The notes below the pieces were generated by a model, which saw nothing but the letters and a program-made list of their open reading frames with translations, was not told where the DNA came from and ran no database searches. A stretch of DNA of 12,522 nucleotides, taken from assembly GCA_029856425.1 (NCBI GenBank), contig JAHQWZ010000029.1, forward strand, positions 1 to 12,522, written 5' to 3'. The translations under genes were made by a program, and so were the position numbers. How positions within the stretch are numbered: the first letter of the stretch is position 1; each line of letters starts with the position of its first letter. The DNA is from Candidatus Thorarchaeota archaeon. GTDB lineage: Archaea; Asgardarchaeota; Thorarchaeia; Thorarchaeales; Thorarchaeaceae. Below, in pieces: positions 5,537 to 12,164 of the stretch.

Positions 5537-7345
5537 ATGAGCCATGGCATTGGTAGAATTGAGAGCATTGCTGGACCCGTCGTGAGATGTGTGGGACTCC
5601 CCTCAGTACGTATGTACGAAGTCGTACGTGTGGGCGAGCAACAGCTCATCGGAGAGGTCATCGAAGTTGGTGAAGGTACTTGCACTGTACAGGTCTACGA
5701 AGAAACATCCGGGGTAGCGCCTGGAGAACCGGTCGAGTCCACTGGTGACTCTCTTTCAGTGGAGTTAGGGCCTGGTCTTCTAGGCTCCATTTATGATGGT
5801 ATTCAGCGTCCTCTTCCAGAGCTCCGCGAAATGTCAGGCGACTTCATCTCCAGAGGTCTGACAGTAGAGGGAATCGATAAAGAGAAGAAGTGGGAATTCA
5901 AGCCATTAGTCAAGATTGGCGATAAGGTTGAACCCGGTGACGTTATCGGAGAGGTCCCTGAAACACAGATCATCACATCAAAGATTCTAGTTCCTCTAGG
6001 TGTGAGAGGAGAAGTTGTCGAGATAGTATCACCTGGCGAGTACACAGTTGTAGAAACAATCTGCAAAGTAAAGGACAGTCATGGTGACGTCCATGATGTT
6101 GTAATGCTACAACGGACTCCTGTACGGATTGGACGGCCGTTCAAGGGCCGTGTCCCCATGGACACGCCTCTAATCACTGGACAGAGAGTCATTGACACGT
6201 TTATGCCCCAGGCAAAAGGCGGAACTGGAGCTATCCCCGGAGGCTTCGGAACAGGCAAGACGGTGACACTCCACCAGTTCGCAAAGTGGGCTGATGCACA
6301 GGTAGTCGTGTACGTTGGTTGTGGAGAGCGTGGGAACGAGATGACAGAGGCTCTTGAAGAGTGGCCTCATCTAAAGGACCCGCAGAGTGGCCGACCTCTA
6401 ATGGAACGCACAGTACTGATTGCCAACACATCAAACATGCCAGTGGCTGCACGTGAAGCCTCTATTTATGTTGCAGTCACATTGGCCGAGTACTTCAGAG
6501 ACCAAGGTTATGATGTAGCTCTAATGGCAGACTCCACATCACGTTGGGCAGAGGCTCTTCGTGAGATATCTGGCCGGCTTGGTCAGCTGCCATCAGAAGA
6601 AGGCTACCCCGCATATTTGGGGTCTCGACTTGCTCAGTTCTACGAACGAGGCGGACGCGTGAAAGCGTTGGGCTCCGGAAACCGCCTAGGCTCAATCACC
6701 ATCTGTGGTGCAGTTTCACCACCTGGAGGTGACTTCTCGGAGCCGGTGACCCAAGCAACTTTGAGGATTGTGAAAGTGTTTTGGGCTCTCGATAAAGACC
6801 TGGCTGCACGGAGGTTCTTCCCAGCTATCAACTCCTTGACTAGCTATTCGCTATATCAAAATACACTCGAGGAATGGCACAAGGAGAATCTTGGAGCTGA
6901 TTGGCCTGAACTTGTGACTGAGGCAATGGCCCTATTGCAGAAAGATCAGGAACTCCGAGAGATTGTACAGCTCGTCGGACCCGATGCACTTCCTGAGTCA
7001 GAACGTGCAACTCTGGAGGCTGCAAGGATGATCAAGGAAGACTTCCTCACACAGAGCGCTCTGCACGAAATTGACACCTACTGCCCACCCGGAAAGACCT
7101 ACCGCATGCTTCGGGTCATCATCAATTTCGCTCGTAAGATGGCTGAGGCTGTCAGTGTGGGTGTTCACGTCAGGAGACTCCTCGAGTTCAGCGTTCTTGA
7201 TAACATCGCGCGAATGAAGATTGCACCTTGGGACAGCTACGATTCAACGTTGGACGCAATTGAGACCAAGATGGAGCGTGAGTTCCAAACACTGTACCAA
7301 GAACTCTCTGACTCTGGTATGGTTATGTCTAAACCTGCCGAGTAA
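5537..7345 (+). CDS. atpA: A-type ATP synthase catalytic subunit A
   Basis: Subunit A carries the catalytic nucleotide sites of the archaeal A1Ao ATP synthase. From ATG 5537 it has 602 residues, near the family's 580-600. Features in order are the N-terminal barrel (GRIESIAGPVV), the non-homologous bulge domain characteristic of A/V-type A subunits (about 110-190), and the nucleotide-binding domain. The P-loop is GGFGTGKT (235-242). It is followed by VGCGERGNEMTEAL, MADSTSRWAEALREISGRLG, YLGSRLAQFYERGGR and SPPGGDFSEPVTQATL, all family hallmarks, then a helical C-terminal domain. In-frame starts also occur at 5504, 5519 and 5531. 5537 is preferred because the protein then begins just before the barrel and GGAG lies 9 nt upstream; ATG 5504, overlapping the atpF stop, is the alternative. 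There is no intein. The P-loop departs from the archaeal GPFGSGKT. Confidence 0.97.
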   Translation: MSHGIGRIESIAGPVVRCVGLPSVRMYEVVRVGEQQLIGEVIEVGEGTCTVQVYEETSGVAPGEPVESTGDSLSVELGPGLLGSIYDGIQRPLPELREMSGDFISRGLTVEGIDKEKKWEFKPLVKIGDKVEPGDVIGEVPETQIITSKILVPLGVRGEVVEIVSPGEYTVVETICKVKDSHGDVHDVVMLQRTPVRIGRPFKGRVPMDTPLITGQRVIDTFMPQAKGGTGAIPGGFGTGKTVTLHQFAKWADAQVVVYVGCGERGNEMTEALEEWPHLKDPQSGRPLMERTVLIANTSNMPVAAREASIYVAVTLAEYFRDQGYDVALMADSTSRWAEALREISGRLGQLPSEEGYPAYLGSRLAQFYERGGRVKALGSGNRLGSITICGAVSPPGGDFSEPVTQATLRIVKVFWALDKDLAARRFFPAINSLTSYSLYQNTLEEWHKENLGADWPELVTEAMALLQKDQELREIVQLVGPDALPESERATLEAARMIKEDFLTQSALHEIDTYCPPGKTYRMLRVIINFARKMAEAVSVGVHVRRLLEFSVLDNIARMKIAPWDSYDSTLDAIETKMEREFQTLYQELSDSGMVMSKPAE

Positions 7346-7416
7346 CTCTTACTGAATACCAATCACTGCAGATTATAGTGGAGTTTATCGGGAGAGAGTG
7401 CCACAGATGACAAGAG

Positions 7417-7968
7417 ATGACTCGTCAAAAGGAATTGGACCGACTTCATAAAGAGATAACAGAATGCGAAAAATGTCCTCTATACATATCACGCAAGAAT
7501 CCAGTTCCTGGAGAGGGGTCTGTCACTGCCAAATTGATGTTTGTTGGTGAAGCCCCCGGGGCCAGAGAAGATGAAACAGGCCGCCCGTTTGTCGGACGTT
7601 CAGGTGATTTCCTAACTACACTGATTTCAGGAATAGGTCTCTCAAGGAGTGAGGTCTTCATCACGTCGGTTTTGAAGTCAAGACCTCCAAAGAATCGAAC
7701 TCCGACTCGGAGTGAGATAGAGGCTTGCAGGCCATATCTTGAACGCCAAATCGAGATAATCAATCCACAGATTATTGTGCTTCTTGGCGGTGTCGCTGTA
7801 TCGTCTATAATTGGTCCATGGAAGATGGCTGAGGCTCATGGGAAATTCTACAAAGTGGACAAATGCACCTACTTCATCACCTATCATCCCGCAGCAGCAC
7901 TCAGGTTTCCAACGTTCAAAGATGTGGTGAAGGCAGACTTTGAGATATTGAAGCAGGAGCTTAGATGA
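7417..7968 (+). CDS. Type 4 (Fe-S class) uracil-DNA glycosylase
   Basis: Family 4 uracil-DNA glycosylases remove uracil from deaminated DNA and normally hold a 4Fe-4S cluster. This 183-residue protein has the N-terminal CxxC (C17, C20) followed by PLY, motif A GEAPGAREDETGRPFVGRSG (44-63), SRPPKNRTPTRSEIEACRPYL (88-108), the LLGGVA strand, and the active-site YHPAAALR (156-163). Relatives have four Cys ligands, the third in a KCRPP motif. Here that position is Ser88 (codon TCA at 7678-7680), while the fourth, C104, is kept at the expected spacing. The start is ATG 7417, 71 nt after atpA, with only a weak GATG upstream. It lies between atpA and atpB, an unusual place. The family call is firm; an intact 4Fe-4S cluster is doubtful. 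Confidence 0.92.
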   Translation: MTRQKELDRLHKEITECEKCPLYISRKNPVPGEGSVTAKLMFVGEAPGAREDETGRPFVGRSGDFLTTLISGIGLSRSEVFITSVLKSRPPKNRTPTRSEIEACRPYLERQIEIINPQIIVLLGGVAVSSIIGPWKMAEAHGKFYKVDKCTYFITYHPAAALRFPTFKDVVKADFEILKQELR

Positions 7969-8003
7969 GTGGCGGTTAAATGCAGTGGGCGTGACAACAT
8001 CCT

Positions 8004-8522
8004 GTGGACTCAATGGTTTCACCGATTATAGCCTTGATGGTTCAATCCCCATTTGAGATTCCTACATATGGACCCTGGATGGACCTAGCAGGACTAATGC
8101 TCAATGTTTTGCTAGCGCTAGTCATCCGTGGCTATCTGATGCTTGTTCTTCTAGGATTCATGATATACGTCACTGGTCTAAGTGACGGGCTCGGAAAAAC
8201 GCTAGTTATAATGGGCGTCGCAATTTACATCTTGGGCCCTTATGTTCTGGATACCTTTGCTGGGATAATCGGAACGGAGCCTATTAACCTAGATCGCGCA
8301 ACGAGTGCATGGCTGAGTCTTATTGGCATGACAGATGCCGAGCTGGTCTTTCTTCTAGTGACTATTGGTGACATTGTTGCAGCTGTATGCATTCTATCAG
8401 GGGCTATAATGTACTTCACTCCACTTTCAGGAGATCTCAAAGGGAGAGGGCAATCTCTGATTGTCAGAGCTCTGCTTTTCGCTCCGATTCTTGCCTTCTT
8501 TCACATAGCTCCATGGATATAG
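8004..8522 (+). CDS. Unrecognised multi-pass membrane protein between atpA and atpB
   Basis: I do not recognise this 172-residue protein. It is strongly hydrophobic, with probable membrane segments at about 28-58 (one long or two short), 64-89, 112-137 and 151-172, joined by short loops. Charged residues are few: D27 and R42 near the first segment, DGLGK (61-65), a loop with DRAT and DAE (97-113), and DLKGRGQ (144-150). Asp83 and Asp123 lie within predicted membrane segments, which may matter functionally. The start is GTG 8004, with GTGA about 9 nt upstream; ATG 8013 or 8037 would shorten it slightly without touching the first segment. It follows the glycosylase by 35 nt and precedes atpB by 92 nt. 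Being flanked by ATP synthase genes hints at a membrane or energy role, but nothing in the sequence shows it, and it is not a recognisable Ao subunit. Confidence 0.7.
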   Translation: MDSMVSPIIALMVQSPFEIPTYGPWMDLAGLMLNVLLALVIRGYLMLVLLGFMIYVTGLSDGLGKTLVIMGVAIYILGPYVLDTFAGIIGTEPINLDRATSAWLSLIGMTDAELVFLLVTIGDIVAAVCILSGAIMYFTPLSGDLKGRGQSLIVRALLFAPILAFFHIAPWI

Positions 8523-8556
8523 ACTCCCTCAAACCACACGGTAAGTCTTAAAACCA

Positions 8557-8569
8557 GGAAATATTTACC
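8557..8569 (+). promoter_or_regulatory. Candidate promoter (TATA box) for atpB
   Basis: GGAAATATTTACC contains an AT-rich TATA-like core (8559-8567) about 50 bp upstream of the atpB ATG, so a transcript would start near 8590 with a short leader. A second AT-rich element, CTTAAAA, lies just upstream (8548-8554). This suggests atpB may have its own promoter, separate from atpF-atpA. Confidence 0.5.
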
Positions 8570-8614
8570 GAGCCGAGCAAGACCAGACAAGAAGACCTGA
8601 GGCGGCTAGTAGAC

Positions 8615-10015
8615 ATGTCAAAGAAATCCTCTGTTGCTTATCGTACCGTATCAGATGTGAGTGGACCGCTGCTTGTTGTGGAAGGCACTCATAATGTCAG
8701 TTATAACGAAGTTGTCAGAATTCGCGCTCCTTCGGGAGAGCTTCTGACAGGCACGGTTCTTGAAACGGGTAGAGGAAGAGCCGTTATACAGGTCTTCGAA
8801 GGAACAAGTGGCCTAGATACTGATGTCACTGCTGTCCGTTTCACTGGCGAAACCTTGAAACTTCCTGTTTCTTCTGAGATTCTAGGACGTGTTCTTGACG
8901 GGTCTGGAAATCCTCTGGACGACGGTCCAAAGCTCACTGCTGAGGATCATTGGGACATCTACGGTTCACCGATTAATCCCTATGCTCGACAGTATCCTAG
9001 GCAGCCAATCCAGACGGGTCTTTCGGTCATAGATGGCTTGAATACTCTAGTCCGGGGCCAGAAGCTTCCTATCTTCTCAGGTTCAGGCCTTCCCCACAAC
9101 AGAATCGCTGCTCAGATTGTCAGGCAGTCCAAGATTCCTGGTGAAGAAGGGGAATTCGCTATTGTATTCGCAGCCATGGGCATTACAGCTACAGAGGCAC
9201 AGTACTTTATGAAGTCCTTCGAGGAAACTGGAGCACTGGAACACACTACACTGTTTCTGAATCTGGCAAATGACCCAGCTATTGAGCGAATCATCACTCC
9301 AAGGGCTGCACTAACGGCAGCAGAATATCTGGCCTATGAGTCGGATATGCACGTGCTTGTCATTCTGACTGACATGACAAACTATGCTGAAGCGCTGAGA
9401 GAGATTAGTGCTGCAAGATCCGAAGTGCCAGGTCGTCGTGGGTATCCTGGTTATCTTTATACTGACCTTAGCCTGATTTATGAACGGGCTGGCCGTATCA
9501 ACGGAAGGAATGGAACCATCACACAGATGCCAATCCTCTCGATGCCTCAGGATGACATGACTCATCCCATCCCTGACCTCACTGGCTATATCACTGAAGG
9601 TCAGCTCCCGCTAAGCCGGGGCCTTCACAGGCGCGGCGTCTATCCCCCAATTGACCCTGGACCATCACTTAGCAGGCTCATGAAGGAAGGTATCGGAGAA
9701 GGTATGACACGCTTTGATCACAAGGAGGTCCAAGCTCAGCTCTACTACGGATACTCTGAAGGCATAGACCTAAGGGACCTTGTTGCTGTAGTGGGTTCTG
9801 AGGCACTTACAGACCGTGACCAGAAATATCTGAAGTTTGCCGACCGCTTTGAAGCAGAGTTCATTGGTCAGGGTGAGTTTGAGGACCGCTCCTTTGAACA
9901 GACTCTAGACTTGGGATGGAACCTATTGAGCGAGTTCCCAGAGCGAGAACTTAAGAGATGCGATCCTGATACTATCTCTTGGGCTAAGGAGAGAGGCGCT
10001 TACAGGGCTGCTTAG
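8615..10015 (+). CDS. atpB: A-type ATP synthase subunit B
   Basis: Subunit B alternates with A in the A3B3 head of the archaeal ATP synthase and holds the regulatory, non-catalytic nucleotide sites. The protein has 466 residues, the normal length. It shows the N-terminal barrel (YRTVSDVSGPLLVVEG), GRVLDGSGNPLD (91-102), and the hallmark degenerate P-loop position PIFSGSGLPHN (152-162) in place of a Walker A motif. TDMTNYAEALREISAARSEVPGRRGYPGYLYTDL and the GYITEGQ and YPPIDPGPSLSRLMKEG motifs follow. The ATG at 8615 is preceded by GAGGCGG about 10 nt away. Subunit D usually follows B in archaea, but here the next gene is convergent. B is also separated from A by two unrelated genes, so the cluster is rearranged; the remaining subunits must lie elsewhere. 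Confidence 0.97.
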   Translation: MSKKSSVAYRTVSDVSGPLLVVEGTHNVSYNEVVRIRAPSGELLTGTVLETGRGRAVIQVFEGTSGLDTDVTAVRFTGETLKLPVSSEILGRVLDGSGNPLDDGPKLTAEDHWDIYGSPINPYARQYPRQPIQTGLSVIDGLNTLVRGQKLPIFSGSGLPHNRIAAQIVRQSKIPGEEGEFAIVFAAMGITATEAQYFMKSFEETGALEHTTLFLNLANDPAIERIITPRAALTAAEYLAYESDMHVLVILTDMTNYAEALREISAARSEVPGRRGYPGYLYTDLSLIYERAGRINGRNGTITQMPILSMPQDDMTHPIPDLTGYITEGQLPLSRGLHRRGVYPPIDPGPSLSRLMKEGIGEGMTRFDHKEVQAQLYYGYSEGIDLRDLVAVVGSEALTDRDQKYLKFADRFEAEFIGQGEFEDRSFEQTLDLGWNLLSEFPERELKRCDPDTISWAKERGAYRAA

Positions 10016-10061
10016 AAGTTCTGGACATTTGTCACCATTTCCGCCTAGAGGTGCCAAGATG

Positions 10062-10134
10062 TGAATTCTTATGGTGGACAGTTCATCTTGATAGGGGTCA
10101 TATAAGCACCTATCAATAGAACAAGCAGAATTCA
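10062..10134. repeat. Nested inverted repeats between convergent genes (possible terminator or structured RNA)
   Basis: Three sets of complementary arms are nested. The outer arms are TGAATTCT (10062-10069) and AGAATTCA (10127-10134). The middle arms are GTTC (10081-10084) and GAAC (10119-10122). The inner arms are TTGATAGG (10088-10095) and CCTATCAA (10109-10116), around a 13-nt loop. The inner 12 bp form a good hairpin on either strand. It lies 47 bp after the atpB stop and 26 bp from the stop of the convergent minus-strand gene. This fits a bidirectional terminator or 3'-end structure, although there is no long T run. GAATTC is itself palindromic, so the outer pair is weaker evidence. Confidence 0.5.
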
Positions 10135-10159
10135 TTGATTCAGATTGGACGACTGTGCA

Positions 10160-10504
10160 TCACTCTGGTTCTATGCCATGATGCAAATAATGGTCCTTTT
10201 CCTTCTTGGCACCAAAGCTTCGCAGACCATCCTGTCTGAGTTGGGACTTGATGTCCCGCGCATCAGATTGAGATATCTCATCGCGGCTGAGCAAATAGTC
10301 CACAATCTCGATTGCTTGAGAAACAGTATCACATCTTCGAATATAATCCACAACATCTGGTAGGAAGGTCTTATGCTCCCGCTTCTCTTCAGGTTCATCA
10401 TCAGACATCGTGCGGACACCATCTATCCTATGAGTCAAAGTTCGTTCCTCGATCAACTCCTCTGCAAGCGCTGGGAAGTCCTCTCTGAACTCTTCGTCTA
10501 CCAT
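10160..10504 (-). CDS. Small DUF2095-like archaeal protein, 114 residues
   Basis: This small acidic protein is of unknown function. From memory it resembles the archaeal DUF2095 family, in particular the segment FLPDVVDYIRRCDTVSQAIE followed by IVDYLLSRDEISQSDA and the ending LRSFGAKKEKDHYL. An N-terminal EFREDFPALAEEL helix, an acidic linker (SDDEPEEKRE) and two predicted helices make up the rest; there are no membrane segments. The start is ATG at 10504, with GGTGG ending about 6 nt upstream. It lies 103 nt downstream of the radical SAM gene on the same strand, but that gap holds its own candidate TATA box and palindrome, so it is probably transcribed separately at least in part. The family call is from pattern memory and moderate; the gene itself is well supported. 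Confidence 0.72.
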   Translation of the reverse strand: MVDEEFREDFPALAEELIEERTLTHRIDGVRTMSDDEPEEKREHKTFLPDVVDYIRRCDTVSQAIEIVDYLLSRDEISQSDARDIKSQLRQDGLRSFGAKKEKDHYLHHGIEPE

Positions 10505-10555
10505 TACTAACCACCAGACAGCCTGAATTAGGAGTCATCATGGGATGTATTCCAA

Positions 10556-10573
10556 GAATCTTCTAGAATATTC
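10556..10573. promoter_or_regulatory. 18-bp palindrome, candidate operator of the DUF2095-like gene
   Basis: GAATCTTCTAGAATATTC is an inverted repeat (GAATnTTCTAGAAnATTC) with one mismatched pair. It lies directly downstream, on the minus strand, of the candidate TATA box at 10574-10582, that is between TATA and the expected transcription start. A bound dimeric repressor would block RNA polymerase there. The regulator is unknown. Confidence 0.5.
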
Positions 10574-10582
10574 CCTTTTAAC
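10574..10582 (-). promoter_or_regulatory. Candidate TATA box for the DUF2095-like gene
   Basis: On the minus strand this reads GTTAAAAGG and lies about 70 bp upstream of the ATG at 10504. Transcription would start near 10548, leaving a leader of about 44 nt. The match is moderate. Confidence 0.4.
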
Positions 10583-10607
10583 TGTAGCCAAGATGGCCTA
10601 GTTGATT

Positions 10608-12134
10608 CTAGTTGGTTATGAATGACCAAGGGAGTTCTCCATCCGCGTAACGAGTATCATTCGCCAATGAGAAGAACGGGATCCCGGATTCCTTCTCAGC
10701 TCTTCTCCAGCCTCCAAGTCCACCATATTTGGCAGCTAGTTGGATTACTTTTCCGATTGAACGATCACCAACTGATAGCGCGGCCTGTATTCTTGTATTC
10801 CTCGGGTCTACACCCTCCATCGTCACCCTTGGGGTATCACGTATGCCCGCCTCAATCAACTTGAGTTTCTCACGAAGTGCTTCAACCGTGGGCTGAACCT
10901 CACCCTCCCATCTTGTGTGTGCCTTGGGAACAAATGGATTGACGCTAGCTGTAGTCCTGATACTATATTTGCGAGCCAACTGCTTGACCATTCTAGCGAT
11001 GGCTGTGATGTCTTCTTGGGACTCATCTGGAAGACCAATAATGAAATAGAGTTTTACAGCCTTGTACCCTGCGTCCTTGGCGATTCTAACAGCTCTATCA
11101 ATATCCTCGTCATCAAGTCCCTTGCCCATGACCTTTCTGAGCTTTGTTGATCCTGCCTCGGGTGCTATTGTCAGGGTTCTTTGACCGCCCTTCACAAATG
11201 CCTCCAAAAGCTCCAATGTGATTGAGTCTGCCCTCAGTGATGGGGCTGATAGATCAACACCTTGTCCTACAATCCAGTGAGCGAGGTCTTCCAGACCATC
11301 GTGGTCACCAAGTGACGAGCCAATAAGTGACACTTTGTTCACTGGAGAGGACTCGAGTCCGTGTGCGATTATCTCTTTTAGTCTGTCAAGAGATCTGATT
11401 CTGCGGGGACGACAAATGTGTCCAATCAGGCAAAACTTGCATGAGTGCCCACATCCACGTGTAACCTCGACTAGGAATGACCTTCCAAAAACGGGTTCAA
11501 ACAGTGACCCTTCCGGAACCTCAGGAATAATCTGCGAGGTAGGATATACAAGCGAATCAAGGTCGTCTATGATAATTCTAGCCACCGAAGATGGTTCAGC
11601 AGCTGGAACATATACTCCTGGAATCTCTGATAGATCCTGCAGAGCGTCTAATCTGGAAGAGGAATTCTTGACAGCATCGATGACGTCATGAATTACAAGG
11701 TCTCCCTCACCAATAGCAAATGCATCCACAAAATCAACGTAAGGTTCTGGATTAGAGCTTACAACTGGACCGCCAACAAGCACAATGGGGCTGTTCTCAT
11801 CCCTGTCCTTAGCCTCTATAGCAATCGAGCCAAGCTCTAGCATCTGTATGAGATTGACAATATCTTCTTCCCAGGTCAAAGAAAATGCCACAATATGATT
11901 TTCTGATAGTGGTCTAGATGTTTCCAGAGAGTGAACAGGTGATGGAACATCAAAACGAAAATAACGCTCGCACGAAACGTCGCTTCTGGTATTGAGGAGT
12001 GCGTAAAACAAGTGCGTGGCAAGTCCAGTCATGCCTGCTCTATACGTGGAGGGATAGCAGTATCCAACAAATATACTGACCTCTCTCAGGTCCTTCACAA
12101 CTATATTGTGTTCTCTGAGTCGGGTCTTAGACAA
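10608..12134 (-). CDS. Radical SAM protein with N-terminal B12-binding-like domain
   Basis: This 508-residue protein has the radical SAM cluster motif C-x3-C-x2-C (C228, C232, C235, in RGCGHSCKFC). It binds the 4Fe-4S cluster that cleaves SAM. A nearby C241 follows in CLIGHICRPRR. The N-terminal region (about 15-155) resembles a cobalamin-binding-type Rossmann domain, with VGYCYPSTYRAGMTGL, FSLTWEEDI and the GGPVVSSNPEPY segment. The barrel shows SLIGSSLGDH, SLRADSITLELL, TLTIAPEAGS, YFIIGLPDESQEDI and SVNPFVPKAHT. It fits the B12-binding-domain/YgiQ-like archaeal group; substrate unknown. The DxHxxG cobalamin motif is not visible, so B12 use is uncertain. The start is TTG 12134, with GAGGT 7 nt upstream. 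It follows the GlmU-like gene by 30 nt and probably shares its transcript. Confidence 0.9.
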   Translation of the reverse strand: MSKTRLREHNIVVKDLREVSIFVGYCYPSTYRAGMTGLATHLFYALLNTRSDVSCERYFRFDVPSPVHSLETSRPLSENHIVAFSLTWEEDIVNLIQMLELGSIAIEAKDRDENSPIVLVGGPVVSSNPEPYVDFVDAFAIGEGDLVIHDVIDAVKNSSSRLDALQDLSEIPGVYVPAAEPSSVARIIIDDLDSLVYPTSQIIPEVPEGSLFEPVFGRSFLVEVTRGCGHSCKFCLIGHICRPRRIRSLDRLKEIIAHGLESSPVNKVSLIGSSLGDHDGLEDLAHWIVGQGVDLSAPSLRADSITLELLEAFVKGGQRTLTIAPEAGSTKLRKVMGKGLDDEDIDRAVRIAKDAGYKAVKLYFIIGLPDESQEDITAIARMVKQLARKYSIRTTASVNPFVPKAHTRWEGEVQPTVEALREKLKLIEAGIRDTPRVTMEGVDPRNTRIQAALSVGDRSIGKVIQLAAKYGGLGGWRRAEKESGIPFFSLANDTRYADGELPWSFITN

Positions 12135-12146
12135 AGCTTGTACCTC
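12135..12146 (-). promoter_or_regulatory. Ribosome binding site deciding the radical SAM TTG start
   Basis: On the minus strand GAGGT (12142-12146) is followed by 7 nt and then TTG. A nearby ATG (ATGAGG) is out of frame, so the TTG is the supported start. Confidence 0.65.
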
Positions 12147-12164
12147 ATTAAGTACTCAATAGCA

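Noticed and set aside
5537..7345. Intein in atpA, known in some archaea
   Set aside because: The protein has normal length and uninterrupted motifs around the P-loop.
10556..10573. A true eukaryotic-type heat shock element
   Set aside because: The GAA/TTC spacing fits, but archaea have no known heat shock factor, and a plain palindromic operator explains the pattern.
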